A DNA stretch of 64,000 bases, taken from Heterocephalus glaber. Taxonomy: Eukaryota > Chordata > Mammalia > Rodentia > Bathyergidae. Position 1 is the first letter of the stretch, and each line of letters begins with the position of its first letter. The stretch lies in contig NW_004624843.1 in the NCBI RefSeq assembly GCF_000247695.1, positions 3,464,992-3,528,991 on the forward strand, given 5' to 3'. Of the stretch, positions 54,506 to 64,000 are shown piece by piece. The translations under genes were made by a program, and so were the position numbers. The notes under the pieces were generated by a model, which made no database searches, was not told where the DNA came from, and saw nothing but the letters and a program-made list of their open reading frames with translations.

Positions 54506-55785
54506 CTGGCTGCCCTGGATCCATAAGTGACACAAATCTCTTTCCAACCTTTGCTCTCCCTGAGGACTGTTCCCAAGGGTTAGGCCTGAATCATATCAGC
54601 ATTCATTCATTTATCTGAAAATGAGTGGGGAGGCACCAGCTGGGTTAGGAGGGGAGGACAGCCCTACTGGAACTCACAGTTCATCCTGTATTGGGCTATC
54701 TGTGCCCATATATTTGTCAGGAAGCCACAGGAAGTGTCTATTTCTAATACCAAGAGACCTAAGACAATGCAAGTCACAAATGGTGATTTCTGTCTTCACT
54801 TGCCATCTTGTGCTCGACAGGGACCTGAGAGATGTCCCTCCTGGAGAGAAGCCACCTCAGGAAGGACATTCACAGGCCCTCAGTCTTGCCCATCTCTCTT
54901 TTAAAATCACATGGTTCTGGATAGTGTTAGTTCAGCCACACTGTTCAATGCACAGGCAGCATATTGGAGTTGCTGCCACCTGAGCGTGTATGTGCACGTG
55001 TGTGTGTGTGTGTTCACATTGGGAAGAAGAGCTAATGAGTAAAACTTGGAAAGCGCAGTGGACAGGAGGGCATGTGCCAGGCTGCAGGACATAAGCCACC
55101 AAAGACACCTCCACATTCTGAGAACAGTCAGAAAACTCGCTGCAGGAGCTTTTTTGGTTTCACAGGACCTGTCAGAGGTGACACTTCTGAATGGCTGGGA
55201 CACCAGGACAGGCTCCATCTAGTGCCTCTTTTTCACCACTTTCTACCCTGCCAACCTCAACACCCACAAATTACCAGTCATGGTCAGCTCTGATCTTAGG
55301 TCTGCAGCACTCTGAGTTAGTTCAAAGAATTTGCACACAGGAATCTTATCTGAGCTGTCACTTTCACATCTTGCCACTGTCCTGCAGATAGCTGGGCTTA
55401 GAGATGACCAAAGCACAAAGGACAAGGTGGCTGGCAGACACAGGCCTTCCTGACTTCTCCTCGCGCAGTCTGGTGTTTCAGGCTAACCACCCAGCAGTCT
55501 TTTCATCTTTCCAGGAAAACACACTCACATCCTGCCTCAGTGTCTTAACTTGTGCTTCAAAGAGGAAATGATCAATATGCCCCTGTTCCGGCCACTGCTC
55601 TGTCTGCATCCACTTGTCATTATCTGAAAGTATCCAAGGGCCTTTGATGGGAGTGGGAACCGATCCATCTCCATCAGGCCCGATGAGATGTCCGGGCTTA
55701 TGCCCAGCCTGCAAGGAGCCCCATAATGAGCTGGTGAGTGGTGAAGGCCATCTTTCAGGAGGAACCCACACAAGCCAGATTCCAT
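54506..55785. other. Unique sequence, short (TG)n
   Basis: A short (TG)n lies at about 54993-55011. Open frames of 60-120 codons occur on both strands and lack domains. No named repeat was recognised. Confidence 0.35.
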
Positions 55786-55789
55786 GACA

Positions 55790-56187
55790 CATAGATTAGT
55801 CACTTTGCCATCACTGGGACAAAATAGCCAATACCCATAACTTAAAGGAGGATAAGTTTAATTTGGCTCATGGTTTTGTGGACTTCAGTCCATGGTCAGC
55901 TGGCTCCAAAGCAGAAACAGCATGGCAGAAGGACATGGTGGAAGAAAGGTGCTCACTCCATGGCAGTCAGGAGTAGAGAGAAAGGAGGAGAATCCAGGAC
56001 AAGACTACACCCTTCTAGCATCCCAGTGACCCACCTCCAACTAGGCCCCACCTCCTAAGAACACAGAATTCATCAATGGATGAATCCGCTGGTGAGGATT
56101 ATAGCCCCACAATCCAATCACCTTCAAAAACTCTGCCTCTTGAACACATGAGATTTTGGGAGGACATTTTAGATCTAAACCATAACA
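55790..56187 (-). mobile_element. MaLR solo LTR, reverse strand
   Basis: Plus-strand landmarks: TTAGTCACTTTGCCATCACT, GGATAAGTTTAATTTGGCTC, TTCAGTCCATGGTCAGCTGG, CACCTCCAACTAGGCCCCAC, TTCATCAATGGATGAATCCG, CAATCCAATCACCTTCAAAA, TTAGATCTAAACCATAACA. This is a full-length reversed MaLR LTR of about 400 bp. Confidence 0.8.
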
Positions 56188-57655
56188 ACCCAAGACTTCC
56201 TGCAAGAGGGTGACAAAGTGAAGAATGCCACAGATCTCTTCTGGCAGTGGTGCTACTGTTACAGGATCTCCACTCTTCACCTTCCCTAGCACCATCAGAG
56301 GTAGCTTGAAACACTGCTGCCCTGGACTTTAGGAAGGATCATGCTGGTGATGTGCAAATGGTGGGCTGCTCAGACCTGTACTTGGAAAGGCAGGTTTCCA
56401 AATCATCGCTGTGAGATCCCAGGCAAGTGACTTGCCAGCCAGCTTGCTTACCTGCTTCCAAAGGTAGTTCCAGTGATTAAATGGCTCTGCAAACACGCCT
56501 GACATTTGCTAAATGATAGTTTAACAAGATTAGATGAGCATGAAAAAGCTAGTCACATTCTGGATGCTGGTGGTCACACTTTCCTTCCACCCCATTTGCA
56601 CGCTGCAGGGATTGTGAGTGTTGTCTGCTCCAGTAAAGGATGGCATTTTGAGGTCCCCACATCCCACCCATCTACAGACACTTCAACAGTCTTCTCTAAG
56701 CAAACAATTGGAGAGGTGTTTCTGCATGGGACCTATAGATATTTCTCTCCCGGGGAGAATGCTTGAGATGGTCCCAAGGGATTTCCAAGGTACTCCTGTG
56801 CGTAGTTCAGAGGAAGTCTGCAGATGGGGGTCACCTGAGGCTGGGGGAGGACAGGGACCAGGCCTAATTCTCTATCTTTCTCTCTGTCTTTATCGCTCCC
56901 TACAAAATGCCTTGACACTCATGCAGAACTCTTTCCCTCCATTTCATAAGCAGCTTTGTAAAATGGAAAGGAAGCTCTACACAATCCCCTTGCCCTGAGG
57001 TTGTGCTTGACACTACGTTCTCAACGATCTGCTGTCTCCAGATGCCTCTGCTCTTGGTCCACTGATCTGTTCAGGTAGATGGACAGGGATGAGTCTCGTT
57101 TTCCAATTTCCTGAGCATGATTTCCTACAAAACCTCAAGGCTGGCCTTCTTAAGTAAACAGAATTCTCAGTCTTTCCACTTTCATTTCTCCATGTCTCTG
57201 GCACTAGGTTCTTCTTGGCTTTGTCTGCAAGAATGAAGTGTACTACCATCTCCCTCCACATTCGTCATCTGACCCATCAAATCTTCTCTTTAACGTCTAA
57301 GCCTGTTTGGGATCCTATTGGATGCTGCTTCCCTTCCTGCTTCTCTTCCGCATGGGGAAATTCCTCCTGGCCCACCAGATGGGACAGCTTCTGCAGCTGG
57401 TGGACATTGGCCTACGTCTCCACCTAACACAGCACATCTTGCTCCTGCCTCCCACAGTACCAGGAACTAGATTACTCTGGTACAATCTGACATGCAGAAG
57501 GGACATCAATCCAAGTTCTCCCATCACCATAGAATTCAACAGTGTTTGCTCATCTTGCAGAACACTCGAAGAACAAGTTACTCATGATCCAAAGTTTTAC
57601 AATCCAACGCTTTTACTAGGCTGTGCAACAAAAGTAACTGTTGGCTTTTTGTATA
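56188..57655. other. Mostly unique sequence; MIR-like piece
   Basis: Around 56390-56515 (CAGGCAAGTGACTTGCCAGC, CTTACCTGCTTCCAAAGGTA) there is an antisense MIR remnant. Open frames of 60-136 codons have no recognisable domains and overlap each other on both strands. Confidence 0.35.
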
Positions 57656-57656
57656 C

Positions 57657-58055
57657 TCTATTGTCTTGTCTGTTTTCTTTTGCTATAAGTGAATACCACA
57701 GATGGAGTAATTTATGAAAATAAAAGGTTTAGGGAGCAGGGCTCTGTGGGCTGAGAAGTTCAAGATCTCGTAGCTGCACCAAGTGAGATCCTCAGGCTGG
57801 TAGGGACTGCAGAGACCCAAGACAGCGCAGGGCATCACATGACAAGACAGAACATCTTAGCTCAGCCCTTTCCTCTTCTTATAAAGCCTATGCCATTAGA
57901 TTAAGGCCTCACTTTCATGGCCTCATCAATCCTAATCACCTCCCGAAGGCCCCACTTCCAAATATCCTCATCAAATAAAATTCCCACTCTTTCAACACTT
58001 CCAATGGGGATTAAACTTCAATATGAACTCTGGAAGTAACATTCACACCACAGCA
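57657..58055 (-). mobile_element. MST-type MaLR LTR, reverse strand
   Basis: Plus-strand landmarks: TCTGTTTTCTTTTGCTATAA, GTGAATACCACAGATGGAGT, AATTTATGAAAATAAAAGG, CTTATAAAGCCTATGCCATT, CCTCCCGAAGGCCCCACTTC, CATTCACACCACAGCA. The order is that of a reversed MST/THE-like LTR. Confidence 0.75.
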
Positions 58056-58159
58056 TTTACCTTTCTTGTCACTATCATTTCTCCTGAAAGTAATGGCTCC
58101 ATTAATTCTCTTCCCAACAAGCGTCCAATGTGGAGAATGAATAGAAAACATCTCCAAAA

Positions 58160-58335
58160 GACTTGTCGATATTCAGGCAATAGATAGCCATCAAACACCT
58201 AGGATGTGCCGGGCACTGTGTTGGTACCTAAGGGGACATTGATAAAGACGGCTTCCATAAGCAGACTAGCTTTGTCAGAGAACGGAGCAGGGAGGAAAAT
58301 AAGCAATTGTACACAATGTAAAAGCGCAACAGACA
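58160..58335 (-). repeat. L2 LINE 3' end fragment
   Basis: AAACACCTAGGATGTGCCGG, GCACTGTGTTGGTACCTAAG, GGGACATTGATAAAGACGGC matches the reverse of the L2 terminus. Confidence 0.6.
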
Positions 58336-58560
58336 GGGTTCCCAAAAGAAGATGTGCTGATAAAAGTTTAATAACAGGGAAGGCCTGTCAGCCTCTGCCA
58401 ATACCCATGGTATAAGTGGTCCCATCCTGGCAAGTTTTATGTTATCAACATCACATCAAGTGACTTGCATGACTCCTGAAAATTTAACAATAAACTGGTA
58501 TAAGACTGGTATAAACTGGAAGCAGAACATCAGTTATATAAGAGGAAAGTGGCCCCCACT

Positions 58561-58627
58561 TGGAGCGTGGCTTAGGGGTAGAGCGCTTATTGGTATTCAC
58601 AAGGCCCTGGATTCAGTGCCCGGCACA
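58561..58627 (+). mobile_element. ID-type SINE, standard form
   Basis: TGGAGCGTGGCTTAGGGGTA, GAGCGCTTATTGGTATTCAC, AAGGCCCTGGATTCAGTGCC, CGGCAC. Unlike most copies here, it has the classical GGTAGAGCGCTT body. Its tail became the purine tract that follows. Confidence 0.8.
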
Positions 58628-58742
58628 AGAAGGGAAAGGGGGAGAAAGAGGAGAAGGAGGAGGAGGAAAAAGGAAAAGAGGAGGAAGAAGAGGAAGAAGG
58701 GGTGGGGGAAGAGGAAGAAGAGGAGGAAGAGGAGGCACAAGA
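58628..58742 (+). repeat. Purine (GGA/GAA)n tract derived from SINE tail
   Basis: About 115 bp of almost pure A and G (GAAGAGGAAGAAG and similar). It creates an Arg/Lys/Gly open frame in one direction and poly-Ser in the other, neither of them genes. Long mirror-like purine runs can form triplex DNA. Confidence 0.9.
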
Positions 58743-59270
58743 GTAGACTGAATGCACCTGGTAATTAATAACCAGGGAAGAACAGCTGATTCCCAAGTTC
58801 TCCTAATTGTTACACATCCAGTTGTTATAAGAGATGAAATGAGAGGTCAAAGTCACTATTTGTCACTTAAAGTGTTACTCCCTTAAGTCACCCACTCTTC
58901 CACACCTGCCCTCCTCTTTACTGGCTCTTCCTTCTCAGCCCACCCATCCCTTGAATATTCCTGTACCCTTCTCACTATATCACTGTATGTACTCACCCTG
59001 GGAAATCTGCAGCCAACCCTTCAAGTTCCATTCATTTATGGAGATGCTTGTGCCTCTGGATCCAAGCTAGACCTCCCTTCTGAGCTCCAGGTTCAATGCC
59101 AAGCCTCTTATGAAACATCTGCTGGTTTCTTGGGTTCTATGTACCAAAATAGTTTTATCTTCCCCACTAAAGCCAGAAACTCACCTGGAATTTACCATTC
59201 TTCCAGGTTTCCCACTGGAAGTTGGGAATGTAACCTACCACCTCTGACCCTCATCCAATCTTTGGCAATC
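58743..59270. other. Unique or L2-like pyrimidine-rich sequence
   Basis: About 58870-59080 has L2-like phrasing (CTCACTATATCACTGTATGT). Not certain. Confidence 0.3.
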
Positions 59271-59285
59271 AAAACCAAGTCCTGT
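59271..59285 (+). repeat. Left target duplication of LINE-1
   Basis: AAAACCAAGTCCTGT is repeated exactly at 59881-59895. Confidence 0.9.
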
Positions 59286-59880
59286 TGGGGATCTTCCCCA
59301 AAGAATTAAAAGAATCATACCACAGTGATATATGTGCACCCATGTTCATAGCAGCATGGTTTGTAATAGCTAAAACTTGGAAGCAGCCCAAATGCCCATC
59401 AGCTGGAGACTGGATAAAGAAAATGTGTTTTTTTTTATAAAATGGAGTACACTCAGCCATAAAGAATGAGAAATTAGAGACATTTATAGCTAAATGGATG
59501 CACATTGAGGTGATATTCTTAAGTGAAATAAATAGGACACATGTGTAAATACTGAATAGTTTCTCTAGTGTGAGAAACTGAAAGTGTAAATAAGGACTAA
59601 AAGGAATAATAGATAATGTGAAATAGGAAGAAAAGGGGCAAAGGGGAAGGGGAAGCGGGAGGGGTAGGGGAAAGGAAAGAAGGGAATGGAATTAACATGA
59701 GAAAATGAAAAAATGGAAGCAAAGTCTTTGTAAATAGGGAGGGATGGAGGGGTTGAAGGGAGGGCAGGGGAAGGGGGAAAAAATAAGAACCAAGAGAGAT
59801 TATGTAAAGGTGCAAATTTCCAATGATGAATGCCATTATATTATATACCTAAAATGTACCAATAAAATTAATTTAAAAAG
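59286..59880 (+). mobile_element. 5'-truncated LINE-1 (end of ORF2 plus 3' UTR)
   Basis: The first part is the C-terminal end of ORF2 (CATGTTCATAGCAGCATGGT, TTGGAAGCAGCCCAAATGCC, CATCAGCTGGAGACTGGATA, TACACTCAGCCATAAAGAAT). Next comes the lineage 3' UTR with a purine-rich G tract (about 59620-59680) and the end AATGTACCAATAAAATTAAT. It is 595 bp long and bracketed by a perfect 15-bp duplication. Stops and a frame-breaking T-run show that ORF2 is dead. Confidence 0.95.
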
Positions 59881-59895
59881 AAAACCAAGTCCTGT
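59881..59895 (+). repeat. Right target duplication of LINE-1
   Basis: Exact copy of 59271-59285. Confidence 0.9.
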
Positions 59896-60160
59896 CACTT
59901 TGGCCACCTGAGCCCTTACTGCATCCTCCAACCTGTCCCCTCAACTTCAGGCTGGCTGGCCTCCTACCTAATTTCATACCAGCCATGATAATTTTCCTAA
60001 AGTACAGTTCTCACCCTATCACCCTCTGCTTAAACCTTCCAGACCCTCAACCATGCACTGGCTCTTCTTGGCATCTCATCTTCCAGAAAACCTGCCTCTG
60101 ACCCAAGTCCTTCTTTTCCACTCCAAATTTCTCTACCACTTGTGTACGGCCCATCTCTAA
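59896..60160 (+). repeat. Probable L2 LINE fragment
   Basis: TCACCCTATCACCCTCTGCT, TAAACCTTCCAGACCCTCAA, CTCTTCTTGGCATCTCATCT follow L2 3' phrasing. Continues diverged to the right. Confidence 0.5.
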
Positions 60161-61115
60161 CCCTGGTCCTTGGCTTCTTAACCTCAATTTTGTGGCCACA
60201 GCCTCCACCTTGTCATCACTCCTGACGTCACAAAGTCAAAGTTCATGCCCTCTGAACACAACTTTCCATATCTCATTCAGTTACTCCCACCAGGCTTTTT
60301 CTTTGACATCAATGAAATATCTAAGTTTTAGTCCCTCTCCCCTCTCCTTATCTATGTCTTTATTCCTTATCCAACTTAACTCTCTGGTTTGGAACATCAA
60401 CCACTCTCCTGCCAAAATCTTCAACTACTTTGCATATCATTTTCTCCTCAAACCTGCTTAGCCAGACCTCAATTCTGTTTCCATCCATGGTACTCAAGGA
60501 CTCCAGGGCAAGGCCACCCCACTGGGTACTCCAAGCTGGCTGGCAGCCTTCTGTAGTTCCTCGGTCCGTGTGCTCTTCTACCTTCTCAAACTACCCAGGC
60601 TACATGTTCACACTCACTTCCAACAGATCTCCTTGACTCTCATTTCGAGAGAATAAAAGCTGTAAGATGACAAGTCCCTCGATTCCCTACTTCAGAGCCT
60701 AAAACACATTTGCATCCCCATCCGTCTTCTCATTGCTTCCTTTACAGAAGATGAGGTAGAGCTCCCCATTCTTGAGCTCTGTACCCCATTCCTGTCTGAC
60801 TAATAAACTCACCCTTCCATCTTCAACCCCTCTACTCTATCCAGTCCTGTTCTTTCTCATTTAAATTTGGTCTTCAATTTTAAAAAAAAATTTCCCTTCA
60901 GCTCATCACCTGTACAACTTCTCTTCAACTTCCTAAAGAGGTGACTTCCTCCTTTCTCTACTTTTCAGCTCCAACTCACTCTTTCAACCACTGAAACCTG
61001 GCTTCCATACCAAACACACCAGGAAAACTGATCTTACCAACATCAAAGGCAGACTTTGTTTTAAGTCTAATCAATATATTGCAGTTCTGGATTTCACAAT
61101 ATCAACTTCCTGTCA
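60161..61115. other. Pyrimidine-rich sequence, no gene seen
   Basis: The plus strand is strongly C/T-rich, which suggests further old L2 or another LINE, but I cannot name it. Open frames lack domains. Confidence 0.35.
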
Positions 61116-61120
61116 GCCCT

Positions 61121-61539
61121 TGTCTTAGTTACTTTTCTAATACCCAATATTCAAAGTTAAAAGAAGAAAGGTTTATTTTGCCTCACAGTTTGTAGAGGTT
61201 TTCAGCCCTTAATCAGCTTGCTCCAAGGCAGGGTGACATGGCAGAGGGGCGTGGCAGAGGAGAAACAGTCCATGGCAAAGCAGGGCAGGCAGAAGGCAGC
61301 AAAGCAGCAAAGTTACAAAGCAGCAGAAACAGCAGCAGCAGCCTTTTTTTCTGTCTTTTTATATTCTATGCAGCCTGTAAACCTATTGATTGGTGTCACC
61401 CACACGCAGCGTTTGGCACCATTATTCCCAGGATCACATCCTTCTCCCAGCATCACACACTCGAGATCTGGCCACCTCCGAAAGGCCCCACCTATGACTG
61501 CATGAGGCTCTGGGGGCACAGCTAGACACAGCCATAACA
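61121..61539 (-). mobile_element. MaLR solo LTR, reverse strand
   Basis: Plus-strand landmarks: TGTCTTAGTTACTTTTCTAA, AAGGTTTATTTTGCCTCACA, TTGCTCCAAGGCAGGGTGAC, GCAGCAAAGCAGCAAAG repeats, CACCTATGACTGCATGAGGC, GACACAGCCATAACA. Its reverse complement aligns with the LTR at 46646-47117 (both start TGTTATG and share a CCTCATG...GTCATAGGTGGGGC run). Confidence 0.85.
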
Positions 61540-62147
61540 TCCTTCCTTCCATCTTCTGGTTGGTTTCCACATCTTCCTCTCACCCTTTCTTTTTGGAATT
61601 TTCTTCTGATAAATTCCTAAGAGGCTGAAATTCCTCAAGGGACCATCTTCCATTCTCTTCTCTTTTTGTTTTTCCTTGTTCTGCTTGGCAATCTTATCCT
61701 ATTCTTTGCCTTTGATCACTATACAAAAGCAGATAATTTTTATCTATTGTCTCTTGCCTATGTCTGTCCCCTGAATAAAGCCCTTTATAAAAAATGATAA
61801 TTATACAGATAATGATAATAATTATAACAGAAAATAGAAGATAGCAGGAAATTTTGAGATGCTAATTTACATTTTCTTCTCTACTATCATTCTTTTTCAA
61901 GAAGAAATAGTCGGCTTGCCTGAACTCCGAAGGTGGCTGCAAACAACTCATTTTCTTAGAATTTTTTCCCTAGAAGTTAGAGCTACTTGAGGAGATCACA
62001 GGGAAAGGTGACTTTGAGGACACGGAGAAATGGGGATGAGTACTCCAAAGTTTGAAGAGAGAAGTAGCAATCCCTTCAAGAGAATTTGAATCCAGTTCCC
62101 TGGCGGCACCTATAGGTTGGTAGTGGCTTGGCTTGGGTTATACCTGG
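61540..62147. other. Unique sequence
   Basis: No feature recognised beyond AT-rich text near 61.78-61.87 kb. Confidence 0.3.
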
Positions 62148-62153
62148 AAGGAT

Positions 62154-62161
<8 letters not shown>

Positions 62162-62188
<27 letters not shown>

Positions 62189-62256
62189 GGAGATTAAACT
62201 GGGGACACTGCGCTTTTGAGGCAGGTGCCGTAACCACTGAGCTAAATTCTTGGCTC
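62162..62256 (-). mobile_element. ID-type SINE, variant 2, diverged
   Basis: On the reverse strand: GAGCCAAGAATTTAGCTCAG, GGTTACGGCACCTGCCTCAA, AAGCGCAGTGTCCCCAGTTT, then a tail of about 27 adenines. Flanking repeat AAGGATGGATTTTT / AAGGGTGGATTTTT (62148-62161, 62257-62270) has one mismatch. Confidence 0.88.
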
Positions 62257-62270
62257 AAGGGTGGATTTTT

Positions 62271-63109
62271 GTACCAGGGCTCACAATCTTGGAAAAGGTC
62301 CTGTGCTCATCTGGCAGATAAGCAGTGGCACCGCCCACCTAGACATGGCTTGGTCCCTTTGCATCCACACATATCAGCATCCCCAAAGCTACTCCATAAT
62401 ATTTATGGAAGGACAGCATCATGCAAAGAGTTTTAAGACACCTCCTCACCTAGCACACTCTTTACGCTGCCAGTCCTTAGCCTTTCCTATACACACGTGA
62501 TCAGTGGTCCTCCATCAGACATGTTTTGAAATGTATCTGAGTGATCTTTAATTGTCACGTGTGTGTGTTGGGAGCAGGGAGAAATCATTCAATCTTCAGA
62601 GAAAAGGAGGCTGAACTCTGATGATGTGTAGGACGGTCTGGGTGGATTGTTACACTGGTGGGAGTCAGTGAAGCATGCGTGTCCCATTTCTGAGCCCTTT
62701 TGTAGACTCTTCCTCTTAAATTTGCCCAAAGCTTTAACCCACCTTGCCCTGTGGAGCACAGTGCAAGTGACACAGTGCCAGTTCTAAGCCTAAGCTTTAA
62801 GAAGTCCCAGAGGGTGCTGGTTTCTTTGCTCTGGGGGAAGCCAGCTGCCAGGCAGAAAGTCCATCCACCCTGAAACTACTGTGCTATAGGAAGCTCATCC
62901 TGGTCACACTGGAGAAGTCACATGCAGGAGACAGGAAGGCCTGGCCCACAGCTCCACTGAACTTTTAGCCAAAAGCCAGCACCAGCCAGCTCTCCGCGTC
63001 AGTCATGGTCAGCCAAGCAGCCTTCAGCCAGTCACGGGGTCCCAGTGCTGCCCTGCCCAGCCCTGCCCGACTCATAGATCCATGAGCCGATGAGTAAGAC
63101 AGTCATGTG
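62271..63109. other. Unique sequence, no gene seen
   Basis: No named repeat or exon was recognised. Confidence 0.35.
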
Positions 63110-63127
63110 TTTAACCTACTATATCTT

Positions 63128-63216
63128 TTTTTTTTTTTTTTTTGGTACCGGACATCGAACCTGGGTCCTTGTGCTTGCACAGCAGGAGGCGAAACCTCTG
63201 AGCCAAATCCCTGGCC
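63128..63216 (-). mobile_element. ID-type SINE, variant 1
   Basis: On the reverse strand: GGCCAGGGATTTGGCTCAGA, GGTTTCGCCTCCTGCTGTGC, AAGCACAAGGACCCAGGTTC, GATGTCCGGTACC and A tail. A perfect 18-bp duplication TTTAACCTACTATATCTT lies at 63110-63127 and 63217-63234. Confidence 0.95.
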
Positions 63217-63334
63217 TTTAACCTACTATATCTTAAGGTAGTTTGTTTCATAACAATAGACAACCAAAACAGTGGCCAATGAGCCCCTACATGATCCTCC
63301 ACTCATCCGAGGGGTGTGAAGCAGCAGTGTCTCT

Positions 63335-63435
63335 GTGAAATGCTCCCAAATGCTCCAGTACCTTAGGATGCAATAAAACATTGACCACAATATACAAAGC
63401 TCTCATTATCTGGCCAAGCCTACCTTTCCAATGGT
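63335..63435 (+). repeat. L2 LINE fragment
   Basis: CTTAGGATGCAATAAAACAT, CAAAGCTCTCATTATCTGGC, CAAGCCTACCTTTCCAATGG matches the L2 phrase 'aaggccctgcatgatctggcccctgcctacctctcc'. Confidence 0.65.
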
Positions 63436-63474
63436 GTCTGATGCAGCTGCTTCCCTCACGAGGGAGAAGCTGCT

Positions 63475-63605
63475 GCAGCCGCGTTTTACAGATGAGCAAA
63501 CTAAAGCTGAGAGGGTTTAAGACCCTCCCCAAAGTCACCCAAAGAGCAACAAAGCCCTCCCAGGTCTGTCTGCTTCCAAGAGTACTGCCCCTGGTCCATT
63601 CTACC
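63475..63605 (+). repeat. MIR fragment
   Basis: CGCGTTTTACAGATGAGCAA, ACTAAAGCTGAGAGGGTTTA, AAAGTCACCCAAAGAGCAAC is the sense MIR core. Confidence 0.7.
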
Positions 63606-64000
63606 TTGACTTTCATGATGACCTATTTATAGCCCATGGTTCACCACAGATCCTAAAGCAGCATGGGCTGTTTTCCAACTGGAGCTAATTTAAAATAATT
63701 TGCTTTTTTGCAGAATTATAATGAGAAGCCACAGTTATAGATAATTTAGATGAAAGCTGTTCTCATGACCTAGTAAAAATAAAGAGACAGCATATGGTTT
63801 GGAATAAATGTGATTCTCAAGAATGCAATCTAGATAATCACTGAATTATTATAATCATTCTGGGGCACGTTTTTATCTTTGTTGATCTTTTCCCTATCTA
63901 CCGGGATTGTGGTTGTATAATAATAACACAAGTTACGAGGACTCTGATCTCTGGTTGCTTGGCAACCTACAGCTTTGAAGAGAATGAGAAGTAAAGGGTC
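63606..64000. other. Unique AT-rich sequence
   Basis: No gene or named repeat up to the window edge. Confidence 0.35.

Noticed and set aside
1..64000. CRISPR arrays, operons, phage or plasmid systems, or a multi-gene defence system
   Set aside because: Repeat types and gene density are those of a rodent nuclear genome. No spaced direct repeats with unique spacers and no operon-like coding clusters exist.

Overview
This window looks like ordinary rodent nuclear DNA that is intergenic or deep-intronic. I found no protein-coding exon, RNA gene, CpG-island promoter, viral gene set or prokaryotic feature that I would defend. Almost every open reading frame is short, lacks codon structure, or falls in a repeat. 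The rodent call rests on three things. There are many tRNA-derived ID-type SINEs with intact pol III A and B boxes, 7SL-derived B1 SINEs and B1+ID dimers, and ERVL-MaLR LTRs next to LINE-1 3' ends. The common ID copies have an unusual body (a GCCGCCTGC motif after the A box, ending GATCCCCGGTACC plus A tail). That differs from the mouse, rat and squirrel forms I know, so a non-murid, squirrel-related or beaver-related rodent is my guess. The species is not proven.

Layout: 0-7 kb holds a LINE-1 3' end at the left edge, MaLR/MLT LTR fragments, MIR pieces and AT-rich unique DNA. 7.3-9.6 kb is a complete non-autonomous MaLR retrotransposon: two LTRs, an internal region, and a matching 5-bp target duplication. 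9.6-15 kb carries L2, MLT and MIR relics and a perfect 13-bp hairpin. 15-24.4 kb is SINE-rich, with three ID elements nearly head-to-tail at 16.75-17.05 kb. 25.8-26.0 kb is an assembly gap of 100 N between a (TC)n and an (AC)n microsatellite. 26.6-27.5 kb is a MIR split by a MaLR LTR and carrying an expanded trinucleotide tract. 34.8-35.3 kb is a long GGAT-type tetranucleotide array. 35.6-35.8 kb is a candidate conserved noncoding element. 37.6-39.4 kb has MaLR, MIR and old L1 remains. 43.2-43.7 kb is an inverted LINE-1 insertion with its own target duplication. 46.3-47.3 kb has a young ID with 39 adenines, a solo LTR and a (GA)n tract. 49-52 kb is largely unexplained. 52.6-64 kb is again L2, MIR, LTR, LINE-1 and SINE material.

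No genes act together here. What the sequence records is a history of insertion: old L2/MIR/L1M, then MLT and MST-type LTRs, then rodent MaLRs, B1 and ID SINEs and recent LINE-1 tails, with microsatellites growing inside or beside them. The few candidate functional signals are two CTCF-like motifs (26.29 kb and 37.75 kb), three AT-rich or motif-rich blocks that may be conserved noncoding elements, and two perfect hairpins. Repeat family names come from recalled consensus patterns, not from a database search, and ends of old repeats are approximate.
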